A stretch of 15,468 nt of DNA from Candidatus Cloacimonadota bacterium (lineage in GTDB: Bacteria; Cloacimonadota; Cloacimonadia; Cloacimonadales; Cloacimonadaceae): the NCBI GenBank assembly GCA_023228125.1, contig JALOBT010000050.1, forward strand, positions 1-15,468, read 5' to 3'. Of the stretch, positions 1-6,249 are shown in pieces (position 1 is the first letter of the stretch; the number at the start of each line of letters is the position of its first letter). The translations under genes and the position numbers were made by a program. Under the pieces are notes generated by a model. It made no database searches. It had not been told where the DNA came from and saw nothing but the letters and a program-made list of their open reading frames with translations.

Positions 1-266
1 AAGGAATCAAACAGCAGGAGCAGTGGCTTGGAATCGAACAGTACTGCAGTTCCATATGAAGTCCAAAGAGCCCCAAAATAATTGGATAATTCGAAACCAG
101 GAAAGGCTCTTTGAACTCCATACGGAAGGAATCGAACAGCAGGAGCAGTGGCTTGGAATCAAACAGTACTGCAATTCCATATGAAGTCCAAAGAGCCCCA
201 AAATAATTGGATAATTCGAAACCAGGAAAGGCTCTTTGAACTCCATACGGAAGGAATCAAACAGCA
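1..266. repeat. Tandem array of 125-bp repeats (two full units plus a partial third)
   Basis: Unit 1 is 1-125, unit 2 is 126-250, and a third unit begins at 251 and breaks off near 266. The two full units differ at only three positions by eye (unit positions 9, 35 and 48), all transitions. Each unit contains the motif GGAATCRAACAG twice and a long imperfect inverted repeat (arms 53-72/105-124 in unit 1, 178-197/230-249 in unit 2). The window begins exactly at a unit boundary, so the array probably continues to the left. The period is not a multiple of three and stop codons interrupt the frames, so I do not read it as protein-coding. Function unknown. Confidence 0.9.
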
Positions 267-279
267 AATCCTATATGTA

Positions 280-444
280 TTTGATCCCTTCTCCCTCTTT
301 CCAGGGCGTCGATCACATCTTTATCTAGCCTTAATCAAGCGTTAATAGTTAACGCTTGATTAAGGCTAGATAGACATGTGATCAAGTGTCTCAAATGAGT
401 AAGGAGAACCTCAGAATGCTGGTTTATCCACCGGGGGATGAAAA
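280..444 (+). repeat. Palindromic dispersed element, left copy
   Basis: The core is a near-perfect inverted repeat with 35-nt arms at 311-345 and 349-383 around a 3-nt loop (tag). The inner 22 bp of the arms pair perfectly and the outer 13 bp have two mismatches. Both flanks, a pyrimidine-rich stretch at 280-310 and a stretch at 384-444, are also found around the second copy at 15179-15342, so the repeated unit is about 165 bp and not just the hairpin. No transposase gene is associated. It resembles a REP/BIME- or MITE-like non-autonomous element; I do not recognise the family. There is no T-tract to make it an ordinary terminator. Confidence 0.85.
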
Positions 445-460
445 AGGCTCTCTTGCCGCT

Positions 461-524
461 TGAAGTCCAATATGCCGCTAAGCTTATGGTAAATTGATAG
501 TTATCTTAGGCACTTTGAACTCCA
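461..524. repeat. Diverged relative of the 125-bp repeat hairpin
   Basis: Arms at 461-476 and 509-524 match the outer stem of the tandem units (GAAGTCC on one side, TTTGAACTCCA on the other) but enclose an unrelated loop. Read on the - strand, 15 of 16 positions pair, counting G-U. Two of the wobbles sit where the tandem units also have G-U pairs. A further echo of the unit motif (GGAATTGAACAG) lies near 594-605. The interval 445-643 otherwise shows no gene. Confidence 0.5.
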
Positions 525-643
525 GGACTCACAGCTTTCAGGTAAAACAGCTAAGCCCCTCTATCTGTAAAGAAAGTGGCGTGACTTGGGGAGAGGAATT
601 GAACAGTCTCAAACAGAAAAAGGCTTGGCAAAAATCTTTTTCC

Positions 644-669
644 TTGACACGAAATTGACGAAATATAAT
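644..669 (+). promoter_or_regulatory. Candidate sigma-70-type promoter for the rimP operon
   Basis: A perfect TTGACA (644-649) is followed by a perfect TATAAT (664-669). The spacer is only 14 nt, shorter than the usual 16-18, so the pairing of the two boxes is uncertain, although the -10 box alone is strong. Transcription would begin near 676, giving a leader of roughly 150 nt that contains the hairpin at 689-704 and the terminator at 738-766 before rimP. It is the only convincing promoter-like sequence I see upstream of the + strand gene block. Confidence 0.5.
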
Positions 670-688
670 GTGGCCTAATAGATAGAAT

Positions 689-704
689 CTGCCAAAATTG
701 GCAG
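689..704 (+). promoter_or_regulatory. Small hairpin in the rimP leader
   Basis: CTGCCA and TGGCAG enclose AAAT, giving a compact 6-bp stem just downstream of the predicted transcription start. No T-tract follows, so it is not a terminator by itself. It may be part of a leader RNA fold acting with the terminator at 738-766. Role inferred only. Confidence 0.4.
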
Positions 705-737
705 TTAAGTAATTATGGTTCCCGTGTTTGCGGTTTG

Positions 738-766
738 GATAGCTACCTTGGTTAGCTATTTTTTTT
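738..766 (+). terminator. Intrinsic terminator / attenuator upstream of rimP
   Basis: ATAGCTA (739-745) and TAGCTAT (753-759) form a 7-bp stem that may extend by CC/GG pairs into the loop. It is followed directly by eight T residues (759-766). It lies between the candidate promoter and the rimP start, so it either ends transcription entering from upstream or attenuates the operon's own leader. NusA-dependent autoregulation through leader termination is known for nusA operons of other bacteria, which makes an attenuator role plausible here. No clear antiterminator pairing was found by eye. Confidence 0.75.
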
Positions 767-812
767 GATGCGAATGCGGTGCGAATAAACGGCGGCGGCC
801 ACAAGAATAAAA

Positions 813-817
813 AGAGG
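813..817 (+). promoter_or_regulatory. Ribosome binding site selecting the rimP TTG start
   Basis: AGAGG ends six bases before TTG at 824. The longer GTG start at 779 in the same frame has no Shine-Dalgarno sequence and lies only 12 nt after the terminator T-tract. The spacing therefore favours 824. Confidence 0.6.
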
Positions 818-823
818 TTTAAA

Positions 824-1303
824 TTGCAGTATTACCGAACTCAGATTGAAGACATTGCCAAAAAGATCTGCGCAGAATTGCATCTCGCGGTCTATGACAT
901 CGATGAAAAAATGTCCGGTAAGGGCCGGATCATCATTGTGTATCTCACCAAAATAGGTGGGGTGACCCTGGATGAATGTGCCCATTTTAGCCGTGTCCTG
1001 AGTGAGGAACTGGAAGCTTTTGATTTTATTCCGGATCGTTATTTTCTGGAAGTATCATCACCCGGACTGGAGCGTCCCCTGAAGCTGAAGAGCCATTGGG
1101 TGAGCGCCATCAACGAAAAGGTAGCGGTTCAATACCATGAAGAGGACGACAAACAGTCCGTGATGGGCACCTTGCTGGAAGTCAATCAGGATACAGTGAC
1201 CCTGGAGGATCGGGGAGAAAGGATTCAGATTCCTCTCAAATCGATCTCCCGGGCCAAAACAGTATATTTGGGGTTACCCCGAGGGGATGACGATGAGCGT
1301 TAA
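824..1303 (+). CDS. rimP: Ribosome maturation factor RimP
   Basis: RimP binds the free 30S subunit in the cytoplasm and assists late maturation of its 3' domain. The family signature EVSSPGLERPL is present at residues 76-86. It follows an N-terminal alpha/beta domain (GKGRIIIVYLTK, then GGVTLDECAHFSR) and precedes a C-terminal SH3-like domain (GTLLEVNQDTVTLED). The chosen start is TTG 824, giving 159 residues, close to the family's usual length. An in-frame GTG at 779 would add 15 basic, poorly conserved-looking residues and lacks a ribosome binding site. It is the first gene of the cluster and overlaps nusA by 11 nt, as in the classical rimP-nusA-infB operon. Transcription likely passes through the leader terminator at 738-766. 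The identification is secure; only the start is open. Confidence 0.93.
   Translation: MQYYRTQIEDIAKKICAELHLAVYDIDEKMSGKGRIIIVYLTKIGGVTLDECAHFSRVLSEELEAFDFIPDRYFLEVSSPGLERPLKLKSHWVSAINEKVAVQYHEEDDKQSVMGTLLEVNQDTVTLEDRGERIQIPLKSISRAKTVYLGLPRGDDDER
1281..1286 (+). promoter_or_regulatory. Ribosome binding site for nusA inside rimP
   Basis: GAGGGG lies inside the 3' end of rimP. It abuts ATG 1287 with no spacing but stands six bases before ATG 1293, so 1293 is the better nusA start. The position suggests translational coupling of nusA to rimP. Confidence 0.55.
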
Positions 1304-2528
1304 TATTCTTGAAGCGGTGATGAAGCTCGCCGCACTCAAACAATTGGACGGAGCTGAGATCCAGGAGATCATCGTGGATTCGATTACCAGCACTTTGGCC
1401 AAAAGACTGGAGCCGGAAAACGAGCTGGAAGTGTATGTCGATCAAGAAAAAGAAGCCATCAAGGTTCGCTACAAGACCCTGGTGGTAGAGCTGGAAACCG
1501 GCTTGGGGGAGATCTCCCTCATCGAAGCCCGCAGTATTTACGATGCCGAGGCAAATATGGGAGATTACATCCAAAAAGAGATGACTTTGCAGGAATTTGA
1601 GCCCAAGCTGGTAAAAACCGCGCAAAAGATCATCGCAGACCGCATCCGCAGCCTGGAAGACGCGAAGATTCAAAATGACTTTGACAAACAGAAATATACT
1701 ATAGTCTCCGGCAAGATCAAATCCATCGATGATAACGGTGGCTACCGTATAGATTTGGGCTATACCGATGCGCTGCTCCCTCTGGATGAACAGATAGAAA
1801 ATGAATATTACCGCGTGAGCGATAACATCAAAGCCTACGTCACCAATATCCGCAGCGGAAATCGCGGGGTGACGGTGATTCTTTCCCGCACCAATCCGGA
1901 ATTTGTGAAAAAGCTGTTTGAAGCTGAGATCCCAGCGATCTTTTCCGGCGCACTCAAGATCCGCAAGATCGTGCGTGAGCCCGGAATCCGCACCAAAGTG
2001 GAGCTTGAAGCGATAAATCCAAAGCTGGACCCCGTCACCGAATGCGTGGGGCCCAAAGGCACCCGCATAGATAGCATCCGCAAGGAATTGCACGGGGAAC
2101 AGATCGACATCGTGGTGCACAGCGAAGACATCGAAAAGATGATCGAAAACGCCCTGGGCATCCCCAATGTCAAACGGGTGATCGTGGAGCGAAACCGCGC
2201 AGCCCGGGTGATCGTGGATGAAGCCGAAAAAGTGATAGCCATCGGCAAGCAAGGTAAAAACGTGAAGTTGGCTGCCAAACTTACCGGTATGAAGATAGAC
2301 ATCTTTACCTCGGAAGAATTTGAAGAGAAATTGGCCAAAGAACGGCGTACAGTGAGCCACGTGAGCGAGCTGGACGGAGTCTCTGCAAAGATCGCGGAAG
2401 TGCTGAGAAGCGCTGGATACACCAGTGTTCAGGATATCTTCCAGGCTTCTGCAAGCGAACTTTCCACCCTCGAAGGCCTGGGACAAAAAACAGCCGAAAA
2501 GCTGAAGGAATCTGCAAAGTATTTCTAA
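1293..2528 (+). CDS. nusA: Transcription termination/antitermination factor NusA
   Basis: NusA binds RNA polymerase and nascent RNA and modulates pausing, intrinsic termination and antitermination. The 411-residue product shows the standard order. The N-terminal RNAP-binding domain comes first (about 1-125), then an S1 domain (about 132-198; SGKIKSIDDNGGYRIDLGY). Two KH domains follow, with GPKG at 253-256 and GKQG at 318-321. A C-terminal helix-hairpin-helix module spans about 360-411 (LEGLGQKTAEKLKE). That last module is like the acidic-repeat domains of proteobacterial NusA but appears once, so the protein is longer than Bacillus NusA and shorter than the E. coli one. ATG 1293 is preferred over ATG 1287 because of the GAGGGG spacing. 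It overlaps rimP by 11 nt and ylxR by 1 nt (TAATG). NusA may regulate its own operon through the leader terminator. Confidence 0.97.
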   Translation: MSVNILEAVMKLAALKQLDGAEIQEIIVDSITSTLAKRLEPENELEVYVDQEKEAIKVRYKTLVVELETGLGEISLIEARSIYDAEANMGDYIQKEMTLQEFEPKLVKTAQKIIADRIRSLEDAKIQNDFDKQKYTIVSGKIKSIDDNGGYRIDLGYTDALLPLDEQIENEYYRVSDNIKAYVTNIRSGNRGVTVILSRTNPEFVKKLFEAEIPAIFSGALKIRKIVREPGIRTKVELEAINPKLDPVTECVGPKGTRIDSIRKELHGEQIDIVVHSEDIEKMIENALGIPNVKRVIVERNRAARVIVDEAEKVIAIGKQGKNVKLAAKLTGMKIDIFTSEEFEEKLAKERRTVSHVSELDGVSAKIAEVLRSAGYTSVQDIFQASASELSTLEGLGQKTAEKLKESAKYF

Positions 2529-2758
2529 TGCCAAACCAAAATAGCAAGGCGGGACACAAAGCAATTCGCACCTGTGTGGTGTGCAGGGGGAAAAGCGCTC
2601 AGACCGAGCTGCTCAGCTTCATCCTGCTACCCAGCGGCATTGTTTACGATCCAGCTCGGCTCTTGCAAGCCCGGAAATACTATGTTTGTCCTCAGCAGGT
2701 TTGCCTGAATCAACTGCCCAAATGGCGGAAGAAACGACAAAAGGGGAGACGCTTATGA
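2528..2758 (+). CDS. ylxR: YlxR family RNA-binding protein (DUF448)
   Basis: This is a small 76-residue basic protein in the canonical YlxR slot between nusA and the L7Ae-like gene. The hallmark RTCVVCR is at residues 14-20, followed by a conserved-type hydrophobic strand, a D (VYDPARLL) and YYVC. The usual GRGAYVC segment reads ARKYYVC here, so the Gly-Arg-Gly part is lost. C-terminal residues are strongly basic (KWRKKRQKGRR), which fits nucleic-acid binding. In other bacteria YlxR has been linked to RNA binding and to regulation of gene expression or RNase P; which applies here is unknown. It starts on the last base of the nusA stop and ends with an ATGA overlap onto the next gene, so it is very likely translationally coupled to both. 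Confidence 0.88.
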   Translation: MPNQNSKAGHKAIRTCVVCRGKSAQTELLSFILLPSGIVYDPARLLQARKYYVCPQQVCLNQLPKWRKKRQKGRRL

Positions 2759-3075
2759 ATCAAGAGCGGGACTCCAAGATACTAAATCTGATGCAATTTG
2801 CCCGCAAAGCTGGACAGCTAACGGCCGGAGTAGATGCCTGCCTGAGAGGAATGCATCGTAAACATATACATCTAATTGTGATCGCTGCAGATAGCTCCGA
2901 ACGCACCACCAAAAGGGTGAATTTTGAGATAACAGCAAGCGGAGCCAAGCTGCCGGTAATCAGTTTTGGGAGTCAGCAAGAGCTAAGCATAGCTCTGGGA
3001 CTTCATCAGAGCGGAGTATTTGGAATCAGCGACAAAAATTTTGCTGCCAAGATCATGGATTATTGGCAGGCGTGA
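2755..3075 (+). CDS. ylxQ: L7Ae/L30e-fold ribosomal-associated protein (YlxQ-like)
   Basis: The 106-residue product matches the L7Ae/L30e/S12e/Gadd45 fold. It has KILNLMQFARKAGQLTAGVDA at the N terminus (helix plus the AxKAGxxxxG pattern), a central strand HLIVIAADSSERTTKR, and the ending SGVFGISDKNFAAKIM (typical AIxDxxFA). Relatives bind kink-turn RNA; YlxQ of Gram-positives sits in exactly this operon position. The start at ATG 2755 has GGGGAG six bases upstream and an ATGA overlap with ylxR. The frame is open further upstream to 2581, but that part is the shadow of ylxR. RNA binding is inferred from the family; the exact target is not visible. Confidence 0.87.
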   Translation: MNQERDSKILNLMQFARKAGQLTAGVDACLRGMHRKHIHLIVIAADSSERTTKRVNFEITASGAKLPVISFGSQQELSIALGLHQSGVFGISDKNFAAKIMDYWQA

Positions 3076-3077
3076 GT

Positions 3078-3083
3078 GGAGGA
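3078..3083 (+). promoter_or_regulatory. Ribosome binding site selecting the infB TTG start
   Basis: GGAGGA ends three bases before TTG 3087; counting only GGAGG, the spacing is four. It is a strong anti-SD match at slightly short spacing. The protein after this TTG begins HIRVHELAKEL, exactly where IF2 proteins normally begin, which supports the choice over upstream GTG 3072 and TTG 3063. Confidence 0.6.
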
Positions 3084-3086
3084 ACC

Positions 3087-5726
3087 TTGCATATACGCGT
3101 ACATGAATTAGCCAAGGAACTCAAGATCAGTACAATGGCTCTAAAAAAGCATCTTACAGATCTGGGGGTGATTACCAAAAGCCACATGAGCTTTGTTGAA
3201 ATAGAAGTGGCGAATAAGATCCGGGAAAAATACAATGAACAGGTTGATGCCGAAAAAAGAGCGGAAAAAGATCGTAAGAAACTGATCGAACTTCGCCAAC
3301 AGGCCAGAAAGAAAGACAGCCAGGCTCCGGAAAAACCAGTCCGAAAAGCGGCTGCCAAGCCAGAAGTGGAAGAAGAAGCCGAGCTTATACCCGAGGCTTC
3401 TGTAGAAACGCTTGAAGCCGAGAAAGCCGAAGTCGAAAAGGCCGCTCCTGCTGCCAAAAAGCAGACTAAAGATAAGGCCAAAGCCAAGCCGGAACCCAAA
3501 GCCGAACCCGAAGCCGAAGAGAGCGCTGCCGAGGCACCTGAAACAGCCGAAGAGCTGGAGCAAAAAGCGCGTGAAGAAGCTAAAAAACACCGGGAAAAGC
3601 TGGATATCAGAGTGCCTTACAAACAGGCCACTCCTCCCGCCAGAGCCAGAACGCCCAGGGCAAAACCTGCCGAGCGTCCGCGCAAAACCCGCCCCACTAC
3701 GCCTACACCCACGCCTCCACCTCCGCCCCCTTCAATTCCGGAGAAAAAGGATATTGCCAAGAAATTTGGTAAAGTCAAAGCTGTGCATGACGAGCTGGAA
3801 GAAAAAGGCAAACATAAAAAAGCAGTAGTCGCCGGTGGCAAGAAAACCAAAGGCAAAGTCTTTGAACCCGCTGAAGTCGATGAAGCTGCCATCTCCAGAA
3901 ACATCAAGAAGGTGATGCAAAAGACCGCAAAACGCAAAAAGTATCACCGCGAAGCACAGTCTGTGGACGACGAAAATCAACAGATCGTAATCCGCGAATT
4001 TACCTCAGTATCAGAGCTGGCCAAGATCATGGACGTCTCTGCCAGTGAGATCATCACAAAATTCTTTGTGATGGGACAGCTTGTGACCATCAATCAACGC
4101 CTGGATAAGGACTCTTTGGAGATGATCTGCGATGAATTCAGCGTGGATTTCCGCTTTGAAGACGAATATGGCACAGAATTGATCGAACATGAATTGGAGC
4201 ACTATTCTGACGTACCCGATGAGCCTCGCGCGCCCGTGGTTACCATTATGGGACACGTGGATCATGGCAAGACCTCCATCCTGGATTATATCCGCAATGA
4301 AAACATCGTGGCGGGAGAATCCGGAGGTATCACCCAGCATATCGGTGCCTATCAGATCGAAATTAATAAACATAAAATCACCTTCCTGGATACTCCTGGG
4401 CACGAAGCCTTTACCGCCATGCGCGCCCGCGGTGCCAATGTTACCGATATCGCGGTGATCGTGGTGGCTGCCACAGAAGGGGTGAAGCCTCAGACCAAGG
4501 AAGCCATCGATCATGCCAAAGCGGCCGGTGTATCGCTGATCTTTGCCATCAATAAGATAGATCTGCCCGCGGCCAATGTGACCAAGACCATCTCCGAAAT
4601 CCTGGATCAAGGTGTGTATCTGGAACAGTACGGTGGCGATGTGCCCTGGTGCAAGACCTCCACTGTGACCGGAGAAGGAATCCTGAATCTGATTGAGGTC
4701 ATACTTTTGACCGCTGAGATGCTGGAACTCTCCGCCAAACGCCAGGTGCCTGCCGAAGCCATCGTGATAGAGGCGCAGATGAATGCCCGCATGGGCTCTG
4801 CCGCTACCATCCTGATGCAGAAAGGCACCCTGAAAAAGGGCGATATCATCGTCTGCGGAGCTGTGAATGGACGGGTAAGGCGCATGGAAAATGAGCGCGG
4901 CCTGGAGATCAAAGAACTAGGCCCCAGCGATGTAGCCAGAATCTACGGCCTCGCCGGAACGCCCAAGGCCGGAGACGTGCTGAATCAGGTGGATAGTGAA
5001 AGAACCGCCAGAACGATCTCTACCGAACGTCAACAGGTACGTCTGGAGCGCGAAAAGTATCAGAACCAATCCAGCCTCCAGAATATCTTTGCCCGCATCA
5101 AAGAAGATAAGATCAATAACCTCAATGTAATCCTTAAAACCGATACGGATGGCTCTGCCGAAGCTATTGCGGACAGCCTGCAAAAGCTGGCTAATGATGA
5201 GGTATCCGTACATATCATTCACAAAAGTGTGGGTGGCATCAACGAAGCTGATGTATCTTTGGCTTCCGCCAGCGATGCCATTATCGTAGGCTTTCATGTC
5301 CGCGCTGGACAGCAAGCCCGCCATTTGGCCGAGGAAGAAGGCGTCGAAATCAAACTCTATCAGGTGATCTATGATGCCATTGACGACATCAAAGCTGCTC
5401 TCGAAGGCATGCTCACACCTGATATTCAGGAACAAAGCATCGGTTCTGCCACCATCAAACAGGTGTTTAAGGTCAAGAAAATAGGGACTATCGCCGGCTG
5501 CCAGGTGGATCGCGGATTTATCCAGCGGAATTGTCTGATACGGCTGTATCGCAATGATGTACTCATCGCCGAAGATAAGCTCAGCTCTCTGAAACACTAT
5601 GCGAACGACGTGAAAGAAGTAAAAGCCGGAACCGACTGCGGACTTTCTCTGGAAAATTTCACCGATATCAAAGAAGGCGACGTCATCGAAGCCTATATTG
5701 AAAAAGAGGTTGCAAAAAAACTCTGA
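3087..5726 (+). CDS. infB: Translation initiation factor IF-2
   Basis: IF2 is the GTPase that places formyl-Met-tRNA on the 30S subunit and promotes 50S joining. The product is 879 residues. An IF2_N module (IRVHELAKELKIS, residues 3-15) comes first. A long low-complexity linker (about 55-290) follows, rich in Lys, Glu, Ala and Pro and including PTPTPPPPPPS. A second IF2_N-like segment (about 290-375) precedes the G domain: G1 GHVDHGKT at 389-396, G3 DTPGH from 435, G4 NKID at 489-492. Domains II, III and C2 complete the protein. The length is close to the E. coli long form. The TTG start is supported by GGAGGA and by the position of the family N terminus; longer in-frame alternatives at 3063 and 3072 exist. 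It follows ylxQ after an 11-nt gap and overlaps rbfA by one base. Confidence 0.97.
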   Translation: MHIRVHELAKELKISTMALKKHLTDLGVITKSHMSFVEIEVANKIREKYNEQVDAEKRAEKDRKKLIELRQQARKKDSQAPEKPVRKAAAKPEVEEEAELIPEASVETLEAEKAEVEKAAPAAKKQTKDKAKAKPEPKAEPEAEESAAEAPETAEELEQKAREEAKKHREKLDIRVPYKQATPPARARTPRAKPAERPRKTRPTTPTPTPPPPPPSIPEKKDIAKKFGKVKAVHDELEEKGKHKKAVVAGGKKTKGKVFEPAEVDEAAISRNIKKVMQKTAKRKKYHREAQSVDDENQQIVIREFTSVSELAKIMDVSASEIITKFFVMGQLVTINQRLDKDSLEMICDEFSVDFRFEDEYGTELIEHELEHYSDVPDEPRAPVVTIMGHVDHGKTSILDYIRNENIVAGESGGITQHIGAYQIEINKHKITFLDTPGHEAFTAMRARGANVTDIAVIVVAATEGVKPQTKEAIDHAKAAGVSLIFAINKIDLPAANVTKTISEILDQGVYLEQYGGDVPWCKTSTVTGEGILNLIEVILLTAEMLELSAKRQVPAEAIVIEAQMNARMGSAATILMQKGTLKKGDIIVCGAVNGRVRRMENERGLEIKELGPSDVARIYGLAGTPKAGDVLNQVDSERTARTISTERQQVRLEREKYQNQSSLQNIFARIKEDKINNLNVILKTDTDGSAEAIADSLQKLANDEVSVHIIHKSVGGINEADVSLASASDAIIVGFHVRAGQQARHLAEEEGVEIKLYQVIYDAIDDIKAALEGMLTPDIQEQSIGSATIKQVFKVKKIGTIAGCQVDRGFIQRNCLIRLYRNDVLIAEDKLSSLKHYANDVKEVKAGTDCGLSLENFTDIKEGDVIEAYIEKEVAKKL

Positions 5727-6199
5727 TGAAAGACTATCGTATTCCCAGACTCAAAAAAGAGCTGAAAAAGATCTTTAATACGGCGCTCAGCCTCAAGCTG
5801 AATGACCCGGCTTTGGCCTGGGTGAGCATCACAGATGTGGTGATCTCAAAAGATCTGCGCTATGCCAAGCTCTACTTTACTCATTTCAACAATCCCGCCT
5901 CTCACGACGAGGTCAAGGCCTCTCTGATCAAAACATCTGGTTTCTTTAAGAAATTAATTGCAGGAGCACATATTATGAGAACTATCCCCGAACTGTCATT
6001 CTTCTATGACGACACGGAAGACCGTGCTGAAAAAGTGGATGCCCTTCTGGCCAGCATCAAAGATGAATATGATGAGGATTATGATCCAGATATCGATATC
6101 GAAGATTATCTGGATGATGACGATTATTTTGATTACGATGACGACGAAGAAGAGGACGATTACGACGACTTTGACGAAGACGACGAAGAAGATCGCTAA
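5726..6199 (+). CDS. rbfA: 30S ribosome-binding factor RbfA with long acidic tail
   Basis: RbfA binds the 30S subunit near helix 44/45 of 16S rRNA and assists its late maturation and cold adaptation. Residues 1-112 form the normal KH-like domain: the N-terminal basic segment RIPRLKKELKKIF, DPALAWVSITDVVISKDLRYAKLYFT, and the C-terminal PELSFFYDDTEDRAEKVDALL typical of the family. Residues 113-157 are an added tail in which 32 of 45 residues are Asp or Glu, with interspersed Tyr, Phe and Ile. RbfA proteins are usually around 110-135 residues, so this tail is an extension. It starts on the last base of the infB stop. A 50-nt gap (or 11 nt with the longer start) separates it from the DHH gene. 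Confidence 0.94.
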   Translation: MKDYRIPRLKKELKKIFNTALSLKLNDPALAWVSITDVVISKDLRYAKLYFTHFNNPASHDEVKASLIKTSGFFKKLIAGAHIMRTIPELSFFYDDTEDRAEKVDALLASIKDEYDEDYDPDIDIEDYLDDDDYFDYDDDEEEDDYDDFDEDDEEDR

Positions 6200-6249
6200 A
6201 CCCCAAATATATGAGCTGGTTCAGCCGGCTTTGTATCTCAAGAAACGAT

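Noticed and set aside
126..160. tRNA T-arm-like motif (TTCGATTCC on the - strand) in the 125-bp repeat
   Set aside because: The flanking bases do not form the required 5-bp T stem and no other tRNA arms are present.
1..266. CRISPR array
   Set aside because: The units are 125 bp and nearly identical along their whole length, with no short repeat/variable spacer pattern and no cas genes nearby.
148..345. 65-codon open frame across the tandem repeat and palindrome
   Set aside because: The repeat period (125) is not a multiple of three, the frame differs between units, and the frame ends inside the palindrome; no ribosome binding site or family resemblance.
768..788. Short upstream frame (ATG at 768, six codons) in the rimP leader
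   Set aside because: Too short, no ribosome binding site, and it directly follows the terminator T-tract.
1236..2564. 442-codon open frame on the - strand opposite nusA
   Set aside because: It is the antisense shadow of an unambiguous NusA; the composition is His/Phe-rich, as expected from complementing its codons.
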